Below, one piece after another: positions 51,920 through 61,300 of a DNA stretch of 64,000 nt. Origin of the DNA: Dehalococcoidia bacterium (GTDB lineage Bacteria > Chloroflexota > Dehalococcoidia > Lucifugimonadales > Lucifugimonadaceae); contig JAJEAU010000016.1 of NCBI GenBank assembly GCA_022824185.1, positions 1 through 64,000 on the forward strand, read 5' to 3'. How positions within the stretch are numbered: position 1 is the stretch's first letter; each line of letters begins with the position of its first letter. Below the pieces are notes generated by a model. The model ran no database searches, was not told the origin of the DNA, and saw nothing but the letters and a program-made list of their open reading frames with translations. The translations under genes and the position numbers were made by a program.

Positions 51920-51970
51920 GTTGTCTGAACTGGGATTTTTGGGATTGGGGGGATTTTTGGGATTTTGTTG
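51920..51970 (+). repeat. 51-bp direct repeat, copy 2
   Basis: Identical to 50900-50950, with the same 9-nt periodic GGATT. It starts 4 nt after the TTGACA of promoter block B. Confidence 0.9.
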
Positions 51971-52005
51971 GTTTGGGTGATGTGTGGGGTGGGCTGGGGA
52001 GGGCG

Positions 52006-52065
52006 TCTGGCCCCGCTCCGCCCCGGCCCTCACCCTAGCCCTCTCCCGCCCAGCGGGAGAGGGGA
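52006..52065. repeat. REP-like palindromic repeat, copy 2 of 3
   Basis: The 60-nt unit matches 291-350 at 59 positions, with the same 11-bp perfect stem. As in the first copy it follows the promoter-leader block in the same order and orientation. Confidence 0.85.
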
Positions 52066-52094
52066 TTTGTCCATAGTCGATGTGGGAGTTTCGA

Positions 52095-52964
52095 CTAGGT
52101 TCGAAGTTTGGATCGGATGGATTTTTCGAATTCGGTAATCGTGACTGGGGTGCCGCCCGTCAGACCTTCGGTAGCTCGTTCCAAGGTAGTCACGTGGACT
52201 TTGTGTGGGGTCAGATTGAAGGGCTCGCCGGATGCGGATTGTTCAAATTTGACGGTGAACCAAGCGATGTCACCGCTAGAGAGATCGTCGACAGTTTCCA
52301 TGTGCCCCAACGAGTCGTAGAAGTGCTTGTCAACGACGACGACCATTTTCTTCCCCCAGCGACGGAGAGTCGGGACTTTGATCTGCAGTTGGGGCATGAG
52401 GCGCTTGGGGCCGCTACTACGATAGTCTGGTCGTCTGCTGTGACTTGGGAATGGTGGTCGTGCGCCTTGCCGTGAAAGGACGTTTCGGAACTCCTCGGAC
52501 ATGCTTCTTCCGGAGAAGTAAACCGCTTGGATTTCTACGGCGCACCAATTGAATGCAGCGGCGTCGGATTTTCCGTTGGTGAGAACCATGTCGATGCGTC
52601 CGACGTGGGATTGGGTGTCTGGAGACTTGAGGAACCCGATTTCAGTGGCGATCTCGGGCTTGGGCGTTCCCAAAACCGTTTCGCCGATCCACTTGAATAT
52701 GGTCATATCTTCCTCGAAGCGCCGAGGGCAGAGTATCCTCAAACCGTCTTCGGGGCCTCGGATCTCATTGATTTCACCGGAGACGTTTTCGTACAACCGG
52801 AACGAGCAGACTCCACCCCGTTTGCTACATGGACCGCCGCCGATTCGGAACGGGCACGGGTGGTTCGAGTCGTCCTGTGCAAATTGTCGACGTTGCTTCC
52901 GCGGTAGTTCTAGGTAGGAGTGGCCATACCACTCACCAATACCAAAGCGTCGATTAGGGCTCAC
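52095..52964 (-). CDS. NotI-family restriction endonuclease
   Basis: A 289-aa protein. IGEWYGHSYLEL opens it. Cys37, Cys46, Cys53 and Cys79 (HPCPFR, GPCSKRGGVCSF, LRILCPRRF) form a four-Cys metal site like the one in NotI. The nuclease core has Asp125 in GRIDMVLTNG and Glu144-Ile-Gln146 in CAVEIQAVYFSG, the D...ExQ version of PD-(D/E)xK that NotI uses. GTG at 52964 overlaps the TGA of the methylase gene, so the two are translationally coupled. Target site cannot be read from sequence, but an 8-bp GC-rich site is possible by family. Confidence 0.75.
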   Translation of the reverse strand: MSPNRRFGIGEWYGHSYLELPRKQRRQFAQDDSNHPCPFRIGGGPCSKRGGVCSFRLYENVSGEINEIRGPEDGLRILCPRRFEEDMTIFKWIGETVLGTPKPEIATEIGFLKSPDTQSHVGRIDMVLTNGKSDAAAFNWCAVEIQAVYFSGRSMSEEFRNVLSRQGARPPFPSHSRRPDYRSSGPKRLMPQLQIKVPTLRRWGKKMVVVVDKHFYDSLGHMETVDDLSSGDIAWFTVKFEQSASGEPFNLTPHKVHVTTLERATEGLTGGTPVTITEFEKSIRSKLRT

Positions 52965-53929
52965 GACAAGAGCTCGTGCGAGGTAATCAGAAGTTCGTAC
53001 ATGATTTCGTGATGGGTGTTTTTCATAGCGACTTTGGCGAGACGGAACTGTCGGTTTTTCGCCATTGCGACAACTTCTCGGTTTTCGTCGTAGGTCATCA
53101 TGAACTGGCCACGGACTTCAGACATTTGGTCAAAAAGGGCCTGATGATCGATTTCGTTGAAGTTGTAAAGGCGTTTTCCGGCGCGTTTTCCTGCAACGGT
53201 GTACGGAGGATCGATGAAGAAGACAGCGTCTTGTTTGTCTTTGTATCGTTCGACTACGTTGAGTCCGTCGTCCTGAATAAAATCGAAGCGGGAGGCGTGT
53301 CTACCGATCGCGCGTATTCTCTCTGCGATGGTATTGGCGTACCAACGCGATGCGAGACCTTTGCCGTTCTCGCCGCTGTTCATCTTGGAGGCTCCTTTGG
53401 CGATGATTCCTCCCCGATTGATCCGGTTTTTTAACAGCGTGTTGAAGGCGAGGTCTAACTCGTCCAGCGGTTCTTTATTGAATGCACGGCGCACATTTGA
53501 CGGCGTGGGGACGAACCGTTCGACCCTTGCCGCCAGTTCATCAGCGTCTTCGAAAATGCGGGTCCATAGGTTAGACAGCTCGGGATCGATTTCACAAAGC
53601 ACGGCGTTGTCTACTAGGCCGTCCATAACTGCGGTGAGTGATGCAGTAGCGCCACCCGCGAATGGCTCGATGAATAGGACAGGGCGTTTGGGTAGATTTG
53701 CGAGCCAGTGGCGAATTTGCGGGACCAACCATGTTTTGCCCCCTGGGTAGCGCAATGGACTGCGTTGGGGTACCGAGCTGACATTGACGACTCGGTTTGA
53801 GAGGATCGGTATGGTGGAAAGGGTGTTGGTTTGGTCTCTTGTGTCGCCGAGGTTGACCGTTAGCTCTCGGTTTTCGTCGAGAGATGGCAGCCGTTGTTGT
53901 TTTCCTGGTTTAGTCGGGTTTAATGTCAT
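52961..53929 (-). CDS. Adenine-N6 DNA methyltransferase, Dam/D12 class
   Basis: A 322-aa protein. After a hydrophilic N-terminal tail (about 1-52), PLRYPGGKTWLVPQIRHWL and FIEPFAGGATASLTAV are the SAM motifs of the D12 class and AVFFIDPPYTVAG is the catalytic DPPY. It should protect host DNA from the NotI-like nuclease whose gene overlaps its end by 4 bp. Start ATG at 53929; no clear ribosome site, so a later start near the YPGGK core is possible. Confidence 0.88.
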   Translation of the reverse strand: MTLNPTKPGKQQRLPSLDENRELTVNLGDTRDQTNTLSTIPILSNRVVNVSSVPQRSPLRYPGGKTWLVPQIRHWLANLPKRPVLFIEPFAGGATASLTAVMDGLVDNAVLCEIDPELSNLWTRIFEDADELAARVERFVPTPSNVRRAFNKEPLDELDLAFNTLLKNRINRGGIIAKGASKMNSGENGKGLASRWYANTIAERIRAIGRHASRFDFIQDDGLNVVERYKDKQDAVFFIDPPYTVAGKRAGKRLYNFNEIDHQALFDQMSEVRGQFMMTYDENREVVAMAKNRQFRLAKVAMKNTHHEIMYELLITSHELLS

Positions 53930-54111
53930 ACGGGGTGTAGGATTCGTCGAGAAGGTGATTTTGTTACTGCTATTCTAAGGGGATTCTTGGACTTAGTCGA
54001 AGCGAAATGGCGGTATTTTGGCCATGACGCCCGACGATGGGCCGAACAGATACCGTTTTCGCGTCCTTAAAGTCTTGGACGAACAGGAAAGTTAGTTTTG
54101 TTGTGAATCGC

Positions 54112-54936
54112 TCAGTGTTGGCAGTTGGGGCAGTGGTAGGCGGTTCTGCCGGAGATTTTGGTGTTTTTGGTGGGTTGGTGGCAGGTTGAGCAGGGGGAGT
54201 TGGGGGTTCGGATGATTCGCATTCGGTCGTCGTAGGCGTCTACTACGTAGGGGCTGCCGTCTTCGGAGGGGTGGGTTGTGATGTGGTTGATGGCTCGGTT
54301 TAGGGATTTGATGATGTTGGTGTGGAGTTGGGTTAGGCGTTGGGTGCTGATGCGGTTGGTTCGACGGAGGGGGGAGATGCCGGTGCGGTGGAGGGATTCG
54401 TCGGCGTAGATGTTGCCGACTCCGGCGATGATGGATTGGTCGAGGAGGGCCGGTTTGATGCGGAGGCGGCGGGATCGTAGGCGTGTGGCGAAGTCGGTGG
54501 GAGTGATGTCCCATGGTTCGGGGCCTAGGTTTGGGTAGGCGAGGGAAGGGTCGTCTAAGGCCCATAATTTGGCCCAGCGTCGGTAATCGTTTAGCTCGAT
54601 GCGTCGGGTGTCGTCGAGGAAGATTGCGGCTCGGCGGTATCGGACTGGGGGATCGGAGAGATTTCGGACGTGGAGGGATCCGGTCATTCCCATGTGTAGG
54701 ACTAGATGAGATTGAGTATCTTGTTGATCGGAGAGAGTTGAGACTATGTATTTGCCGCGTCTGGTGATGTTTTTGATGCGTTTGTGGGAGATGCGGTTGG
54801 CGAAGGATTCGATGTCGTTGGCTGGTACGACTATGGAGTCTGGCCATCCGATTTCGACGCGCTGGATGGTTGCGTTGGGGATTTTTTGGTCGATGAGGTA
54901 GCGTTTGATGGATTCGACTTCGGGGAGTTCGGGCAT
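54112..54936 (-). CDS. mutM: Formamidopyrimidine-DNA glycosylase
   Basis: A 274-aa base-excision repair enzyme. MPELPEVESIKRYL has the N-terminal Pro2 and Glu3 of the active site. LHMGMTGSLHV, AGVGNIYADESLHRTGISPL and a C-terminal Cys4 zinc finger (CSTCHQP...YHCPNC) are all present. It removes oxidised purines. ATG at 54936 gives the obligatory MPELPE; the frame upstream is not used. The gene stands alone after the R-M pair. Confidence 0.95.
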   Translation of the reverse strand: MPELPEVESIKRYLIDQKIPNATIQRVEIGWPDSIVVPANDIESFANRISHKRIKNITRRGKYIVSTLSDQQDTQSHLVLHMGMTGSLHVRNLSDPPVRYRRAAIFLDDTRRIELNDYRRWAKLWALDDPSLAYPNLGPEPWDITPTDFATRLRSRRLRIKPALLDQSIIAGVGNIYADESLHRTGISPLRRTNRISTQRLTQLHTNIIKSLNRAINHITTHPSEDGSPYVVDAYDDRMRIIRTPNSPCSTCHQPTKNTKISGRTAYHCPNCQH

Positions 54937-55020
54937 GGGGACTATATGGTAGACCCTGTTTTGCTGGGGAGTCGTGAGGTTTGGGGGTGGTGGTTGTTTG
55001 CGGTGCCCCGCCCGTTTGTC

Positions 55021-55070
55021 CGCCCCGGTCACCCTCACCCTGGCCCTCTCCCGCTGAGCGGGAGAGGGGA
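55021..55070. repeat. REP-like palindromic repeat, copy 3 of 3 (diverged)
   Basis: About 50 nt with the CACCCTGGCCCTCTCCCGC arm, loop TGA and GCGGGAGAGGGGA arm. The stem is intact though the loop and flanks differ from copies 1 and 2. It lies between mutM and the efflux operon. Confidence 0.8.
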
Positions 55071-55133
55071 TTTTATACGCGGTGGGTGAAGGTGTTAGTT
55101 ATTGGTCCGCGTTTCTTTAGATGGAGTCCACGG

Positions 55134-55182
55134 GCGGGTCACAGACCCGCCTCTACCGGCCTCGGATGCCGGAGGCGGTTTT
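55134..55182 (+). repeat. Overlapping palindromes, terminator-like
   Basis: GCGGGTC-ACA-GACCCGC (55134-55150) overlaps a second stem in which CCGCC (55147-55151) pairs with GGCGG (55174-55178), enclosing CCGGC/GCCGG and followed by TTTT (55179-55182). The two share bases and cannot both form. It lies beyond the end of the efflux operon on the other strand. Confidence 0.65.
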
Positions 55183-55188
55183 GCCGTC

Positions 55189-56280
55189 TTACGGGAGGAG
55201 GGATTCGGGGCCGATTGTTAGGTTGTTTGGTGGGCTGGCGCCGAAGGCTATTGCGGCCATGCCTTGGGTGATGTCGGAGATGGTGCCTGGGTTGGTGGTG
55301 ATGATGTTGGAGTCTTCGTTTGCGGTTAGGCGGAGGGTGCCTTGGGTTGTTTCTACGGAGATTTGTTGATCGTCAATTTCGGCGATTGTGCCGTCAATGA
55401 CTGAGATATTCGTGGTCGTGTCGCCTGCTCCGCGGGCACCAACGACTGTGCCCCTGAATCCTCCATAACCGCTGCTTTGGGGCAGTTGATCTGATAAGAC
55501 ATTGAGGTTGAGGATGAAGATTCGGCCGCCCTCGCCTCTTTGGACGGTTCCGGCTACGTTTGTGCCCACGGAGAGGTCGGCGGGGGTTAGTTGGGTGATG
55601 ACGTTGATGTTGGTATCGTCGGTGACTTCGATGTCGGTGGATAGGCCGCTGTCGTCGTTGTGGTCGATGGTGACGGTTGAGCCGGAGATAGCGGAGATTG
55701 TGCCTTGGGTTGGAGGAGCGCCGAAACCTCTGCCCTGCCCGCCGCCGGGGACTTCGATGCCGGCTTCGGCGAGGAGTTCCTGCATGAGTTCTTGCATACG
55801 GGCTTGATCCTGTTGAGTGATGTTGCCTGATTGGGCTTTTTGCATGAGTTCGGCGAGTTCGGGGTTTTCGGCTATGGCTTCCTGGATGGCCTGGAAGTTG
55901 GCGGCACCGGGTCCGGCGCCGTCGAACCTGCCGCCGCGACCATCTCGGGTGGCTGGTGCGCCTTGTACGCTCTCGGTGGCCGGGTCGGTGATTGTGGTGG
56001 TTTGGGTTTCGGCCTCTGGCTCAGGGGGTTCGTCTTGGGATGAGCTGACTTCCGGGGCTTTGGTTGGTTCAGCCGGTTCTGCGGTGGGCGTTGGTTGGGC
56101 GGTTTCGCGGGAAAGGGCCTCGTTGCGAGTTGAAGGCGTGGGGAGATCAGATTGGGAGGCCACGGGGACGGTTTCTTCGGAGGTATCGTCAGAAGGTCCG
56201 AGGACTAGGATCGCGACGGCGGCGATTGCGATGCCGATGATGACGGCGGCGGTCAGGAGGATTGCGAAGGGGTTTTTCAT
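55189..56280 (-). CDS. Membrane-anchored beta-rich protein, DUF5666-like
   Basis: A 363-aa protein. An N-terminal membrane segment (about 7-27) is followed by an acidic, Thr/Pro/Glu-rich linker (about 30-110), a Gln/Ala-rich helical region with IQEAIAENPELAELMQKAQSGN (about 130-170) and two to three beta repeats such as GTISAISGSTVTIDHN and GTIAEIDDQQISVETT, which look like DUF5666 small barrels. It is the last gene of the efflux operon, 16 bp after the permease. It may be an extracytoplasmic partner of the exporter. Function not established. Confidence 0.6.
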   Translation of the reverse strand: MKNPFAILLTAAVIIGIAIAAVAILVLGPSDDTSEETVPVASQSDLPTPSTRNEALSRETAQPTPTAEPAEPTKAPEVSSSQDEPPEPEAETQTTTITDPATESVQGAPATRDGRGGRFDGAGPGAANFQAIQEAIAENPELAELMQKAQSGNITQQDQARMQELMQELLAEAGIEVPGGGQGRGFGAPPTQGTISAISGSTVTIDHNDDSGLSTDIEVTDDTNINVITQLTPADLSVGTNVAGTVQRGEGGRIFILNLNVLSDQLPQSSGYGGFRGTVVGARGAGDTTTNISVIDGTIAEIDDQQISVETTQGTLRLTANEDSNIITTNPGTISDITQGMAAIAFGASPPNNLTIGPESLLP

Positions 56281-56296
56281 GTGAGGGTGGCTCTGG

Positions 56297-57496
56297 TTAT
56301 TCGTATCTGAGGGCTTCGATGGGGTTTAGGCGGGCGGCTCTTACTGCGGGGTAGATGCCGAAGAAGAGGCCGACGGCTACGGATACGATGAGGGCGATGA
56401 GCGGGATGTCGTTGGTCACTCGGGTGTTCCACTCTGCGCCAATGAGGAAGCGTCCGTCGATGACGGTTGCGAGGGTGATGCCTGCGACGACTCCGATGAT
56501 TCCGCCGCCAAAGGTGAGGAATACGGCTTCGGTGACGAACTGGGCGACGATGTCGCGTCGTTTTGCGCCCATGGCTTGTCGGATGCCGATCTCACGGGTG
56601 CGCTCGGTTACGGATACGAGCATGATGTTCATGATTCCGATGCCGCCGACGAGGAGCGAGATTCCTGCCACTGCACCTAGGAAGACTACGAGGGTCTGGT
56701 TGGTCTCTTCAAACGTGTCAAGGATCTCTTGCTGGTTGAAGACGGTGAAGTCGTCGGCGTCGGTGAGACGGTGGCTCAATCGGAGGACGGTCTCGATCTC
56801 CTCGATGGCTTGGTCTACCGAATCGACGTCGCTGGCTTGGACCGAGATCTGTTCGACGCTGATGTTGCCGCCGGGGATGCGCTGTCCGGATAGGCGGTAG
56901 TAGGCGGTTGTGATGGGGATCAAGGCTTGGTCGTCCATAGAACCGAAGCCGGTTTGGGATGCGAGGACGCCGACGACTCGGAACCGTCGACCATTGATGC
57001 GGACTTCTGCGTTAGTCGGGTCTTGGTTTCCGAAGAGGTCTTCGGAGATTTGGGATCCGAGGACGACGACTTCGGCGCGTGATTCGACGTGGGGTGCTCC
57101 GATAAAGGTGCCGGTCGCCATTTCGAGGTTGCGGACCTGCAGGAACTCGGGGGTTACGCCGTTGACGGGTGCTTGTGTGGTGTTGTTATTGATGTGGATG
57201 GTGCCGAAGGTGCCGATTTGTGGGGCGACGGCTTTGATGGAGGGGGTGTACAGCGGGTCTCCGAGGGCGTCGACGTCGGCGAGAGTCAGTGGTGCGCCGG
57301 TCGGGACGACGGTCAGGAGGTTGCTTCCGAGACCTTGTATCAGCTCGGTTATGCGGTCTGTGGAGCCTCGTCCGATGGACATTAGGGTGATGACGGAGCA
57401 TACGCCGAGGACGATGCCTAGTAGGGCGAGGGCCGCGCGGAGTCGGTTGGATGAGAGGGAGTAGAGGGAGGTTCGGATTATGTCTAGGGGGGACAT
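56297..57496 (-). CDS. MacB-like ABC transporter permease
   Basis: A 399-aa membrane protein with one N-terminal helix, a large extracytoplasmic domain and three C-terminal helices, the MacB/FtsX plan. ALAALLGIVLGVCSVITLMSIGRGST-like opening, then GGIGIMNIMLVSVTERTREIGIRQAMGAKRRDI is the conserved coupling loop. The ATPase gene is 9 bp upstream and the adaptor gene precedes that. Substrate unknown; related systems export antibiotics, lipids or peptides. Confidence 0.9.
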   Translation of the reverse strand: MSPLDIIRTSLYSLSSNRLRAALALLGIVLGVCSVITLMSIGRGSTDRITELIQGLGSNLLTVVPTGAPLTLADVDALGDPLYTPSIKAVAPQIGTFGTIHINNNTTQAPVNGVTPEFLQVRNLEMATGTFIGAPHVESRAEVVVLGSQISEDLFGNQDPTNAEVRINGRRFRVVGVLASQTGFGSMDDQALIPITTAYYRLSGQRIPGGNISVEQISVQASDVDSVDQAIEEIETVLRLSHRLTDADDFTVFNQQEILDTFEETNQTLVVFLGAVAGISLLVGGIGIMNIMLVSVTERTREIGIRQAMGAKRRDIVAQFVTEAVFLTFGGGIIGVVAGITLATVIDGRFLIGAEWNTRVTNDIPLIALIVSVAVGLFFGIYPAVRAARLNPIEALRYE

Positions 57497-57505
57497 TGTT
57501 GGGGT

Positions 57506-58375
57506 TCAGTCTGAGCGGTGATCTCCGACAGCGACTGTCGCAGAACCTTGGATGTCGCCGGCATCAACCTTGCCCCTCGGCTCCACCCGCATGCCCCTGC
57601 GATCTCGCTTCGCTCGCTCGCGTCCCCTTTCGCCACCGAAAGGGGACGATTCGTCCGCACTACGCGCCCCATTTGGTTCGTCGGCGATGATGTGGCCGTC
57701 GGATAGGGTTATGACGCGGTCGGCTCTTGCGGCTACGTCTTGTTCGTGGGTTACTACGATTACGGTGATGCCGTTTTGGTGGTTTAGGTCGGAGATGATG
57801 TTTAGGATTTCGGCGGTGTTGGAGGTGTCTAGGTTTCCGGTGGGTTCGTCGGCTAGGAGGACGGAGGGTTCTTTGACGAGTGCTCGTGCGATGCCGACGC
57901 GCTGTTGCTGGCCGCCGGAGAGTTCGGTTGGTCGGTGGTCCATGCGGTCGGCGAGGTTTACGAGTTCGAGGGCGTTTTCGGCGCGTTGGCGTCGGTTTGG
58001 CCAGTGGCCGTACATCATGGGTAGTTCGACGTTTGCGAGGGCCGTTAGACGCGGGAGAAGGTTGTGGGTCTGGAAGACGAAGCCGACTTTTCGGCTGCGG
58101 ATGTCGGCTAGGCGGTCGTTGGACATCGATTCGACTGCTTGGCCGTCGATTTGGTAAGTGCCTTGGGTGGGGACGTCTAGGCATCCGATGATGTTCATGA
58201 GGGTTGACTTGCCGGAGCCGGATGCGCCCATGATGGCGACGTATTCGCCGTCGCTGATGTCTAGTGAGACACCATCTAAAGCGCGGACTTGGATGGTTCC
58301 GTCGCCCATCTCGTAGATCTTCGTGACGTCGCGGATCTGGATTACGGGGGCGTCGTTGGCGGAAGTTGCGGGCAT
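57506..58375 (-). CDS. MacB-like ABC transporter ATPase with palindrome-encoded tail
   Basis: A 289-aa ATPase. Walker A GASGSGKST, signature LSGGQQQRVGIARAL, Walker B VLLADEPTGNL and the H-loop in VVTHEQD are complete. The conserved part ends near residue 232. About 57 further residues (SSPFGGERGRERAKRDRRG and beyond) are Arg/Gly rich and are encoded across a perfect DNA palindrome at 57622-57647, so they look like a captured repeat element. It pairs with the permease gene 9 bp downstream. Confidence 0.9.
   Translation of the reverse strand: MPATSANDAPVIQIRDVTKIYEMGDGTIQVRALDGVSLDISDGEYVAIMGASGSGKSTLMNIIGCLDVPTQGTYQIDGQAVESMSNDRLADIRSRKVGFVFQTHNLLPRLTALANVELPMMYGHWPNRRQRAENALELVNLADRMDHRPTELSGGQQQRVGIARALVKEPSVLLADEPTGNLDTSNTAEILNIISDLNHQNGITVIVVTHEQDVAARADRVITLSDGHIIADEPNGARSADESSPFGGERGRERAKRDRRGMRVEPRGKVDAGDIQGSATVAVGDHRSD
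57622..57647. repeat. Perfect palindrome inside the ATPase gene
   Basis: GTCCCCTTTCG, loop CCAC and CGAAAGGGGAC form an 11-bp perfect stem. It lies in the part of the ATPase gene that extends past the conserved domain. It probably came from a dispersed intergenic palindrome. Confidence 0.85.
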
Positions 58376-58385
58376 GGTGTGCGGT

Positions 58386-61300
58386 TTAGTTCCCGCCGCG
58401 TGGTGGTCCGCCGCCGAAGGCCCGGATCGCTCCGAACCCGCCGAACTGGCTGGTGTCGGATCCGACTACGGTCATGAGTATGGTCTCGCCTTCTGATACG
58501 CCGTCTTCGATGACGGTCCAGAAGTCGTCGGAGATGCCGAGGGTCACGCTGCGATGTTGGAGGCTGCCGTCCTCGTTTGAGATGAGCAGAATCGGGTCGT
58601 TGACGGATCCGAAGAGCGCTTGGATGGGGACAAGGAGCTTGTCGGTCTGCTCTCGGATGATCACCTCTGCGACGGCGCTGAGGCCTTCGGGTAGTTGGGT
58701 TCCGGCGGGTTGTTCGGTCTGGATGGTCACTGGGTAGGTGACGACGCCCTGCTCAGATTCGCCGAAGGTTGCGATGTCGGAGATGTTGCCGATGAGTGGT
58801 TCGTCGCCGAGAGCTTCGAGTTCGATGGATGCGGGGTCGCCGACTTGGAGGAACAGGACATCGACTTCGTCGACGGTGCCGGAGATTTCGACGATCGAGG
58901 GGTCGGCGATGACGACGGCCGGGTTGTTGGGGTTGGCGGTTTGGCCTTCTTCAACTGGTATGTTTGCGATTACGCCGTTGAATGGTGCGATGATCTGTGT
59001 GCCTTCGGTTGCGGCGATGGCAGTTGCGAGTTCCTCGCGGGCGGTTGCGACTTCGGCGCGTCGGAGGGCTACGGTGGCGGGATCGGGGTTGATCAGGGAT
59101 TTGAGATCATCCTCGGCTGCGTTTAGGTTGGCTCTGGATAGGACGATTTCCTGTCGGGCGAGTTCGATGTCGGCTGGATGGGGCGAGATTAGGTCTTGGA
59201 AGGCAGTTAGTTTGTCGGCGAGTTCCTGTCTGGCGGAGGCGAGTTCGGATTGGGCGAGCCCGATTTCGATTTGGTCGCCGTTGACCAGGGCGTTTAGATC
59301 GTCGGTTTTGAGTTGGAGGTCGGCTTTGGCTGCGTTGATCTGCTGGTTGAGGACGATTAGGTCGGGGGATTCGAGTTTTTGGAGTTGGTTGAGGTCGTTG
59401 AGGGCTTTGATGACGGCGGTTTCCGCAATCTTCGCGTTGGCGTTGGCGATGGCGATGTCTTCTTCGGATGGGCCGGCTTCGATTTCGGCTAGAGAATGCT
59501 CGGAGTCGGTGAGGTTGGTCTGGGCGACCTTGAGTGATTCTCGGGCGACTGCCAAGGCCTGTTCGGCTTCTAGGCGTTGGGATTCGAGTTGGGGTTCTAC
59601 GCGTTCGAGTTCTTCTAGGAGGGAGTCGCGTTTGTTTTGGGCATCTACGAGCGTGTAGGAGGCGACCTCGGCTTTGGCGAAGAGGTCTTTGAGGGTTTCG
59701 GCGTCGGTTGGGGTCAGTGCTTCTTCGAGTTGTTCTTGGAGGTCTTCGAGTTTGGATTTGGCGTTGTCGGTGGCGTCTTCGGCGTTGTCGAACTGCTGGG
59801 TGTAGTCGAGCATGGCGGTGTCGTATGCCTCGGTCTTGAGGAGGAGGTCGTCCCACGCGTTGTCGAAATCGAGGTTGACGCAGGTCAGATTGGCGCTTTG
59901 TTCGTCGTCTTCGCAGTTGAAGCGGAGTTGATCGCCGAAGAATTGCGCCCAGTTGGTGGTGACGACTTCGTCCCAAGGCGTCTGCGGGTTGTCGACGACG
60001 TTATTGGCCGGGTCATCTTCGCGTCGGGGGTCGAGTGAACCGTAGAGCGGGAGCGGAGCGAGCAGTTCGGCGGGGGTGGCACCGATGTCGGCGAAAATCT
60101 CTTCTGGGGATGCTCGCCATTCGTAGCTTGAGATGTCCATTCCTAGCCACATGTAGAACATGTCGCGGTATCTGTTGCGTGCTTCGTAGAGGTCGGATTT
60201 GAGGGTCCTTGTTTCGGCGTCGGTCTGGATTTCTAGTCTTCGGAACTGGTTTTGGGCGACTTCGACGTCTTCCTCGGCTTCAGTGATCTCGGTCCGGAGG
60301 TCTGCCACCTCGTCTTCATCGAAGGGTTTTTGGGCGTCGGAAAGTGCTTCTTGAGCGTCGGAATGTGCGATAGCGGCGGCGGCGAGGTCAGCTTCGGCTT
60401 TGGCGATCTCGAGTTTTTTACTGGTGATCTGGTCGCCGGCGTTTTCGGTCGCGTTGTGGAGGTCGATTTCGGCGTCGGTTACGGCGGACCTGGCTTCGAC
60501 AAGGGCTAGTCTGGCTTTGGCGACGTCGAGGTCTGCTTGGGCTCGGGCCGATTCGTCGATGGTGGTTGTGTCTTCGAGAGTTTCGAGAGCTTCGTTGCGG
60601 GATTTGATTGCCTCGGCGACGGTAAGTTCGGCATCGGTGAAGGTGGTGCCGTCGAGGCCTGCGAGATCGGTGAGCTCGTCAAGGAGGTCGTCGAGAGTTT
60701 GCTCGGCCTCTGCGACGGCGAGTTTTGCGTTTTCGATGACTGATGCAGAGGGGTTTTGGAGATCGGCGAGCTTATCGGTCGCTTGGTCTACAGCTGCTTT
60801 GGCTTCCGCGACGTCTAGTTCGGCGGTTGCGATGTCAGTTGCGGAGGGTTCGATGAGGTTGGCGAGGGATTCTTCGGCGTCTGTGATGGACTGGTAGGCG
60901 GTAAGGACATTGAGGGTTGCTTCGCCGATGGTTTGTTCATCCGGGTTGATGAGTTCGTCAAGATTTTCTTCGGCATCTTGGAGCGCGACGGATGCGGATT
61001 GGAGGTTTTGTCCGGCGGTTACGATGGCCTCGGGTTCGAGTGACATTAGGACATCGCCTCGGGAGACGAAGTCGCCGACCTCTACCTCGAAGGCGTCGAT
61101 AGTCCCCGTTGTTCCGAATGAAAGGCGCTCTCGGTTTGCGTATTCGAGGGTTCCGTTCACCGAGACGGAGTTGACGAGATCGCCGCGACGGATGGTGAGG
61201 AGTTGAGTTTCGGCGTTTTCGGACACTCCGTATTCGGCGAGAACGGAGTCAAACGTTGATTCGCCTCCGAGGAGATCTTCGGCGTATGGGTAGATGTAGA

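Larger units (their letters stand above)
50760..52094. other. Gene-poor, repeat- and hairpin-rich block
   Basis: About 1.3 kb without a convincing gene. It holds two terminator-like hairpins (50769, 50848), the two exact 51-bp direct repeats (50900, 51920), a string of perfect hairpins (51088-51206, plus one at 51323-51343), promoter-leader copy B (51801-51916) and a REP-like palindrome (52006-52065). A minus-strand frame (51068-51784) fills part of it but lacks recognisable protein character. Confidence 0.6.
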
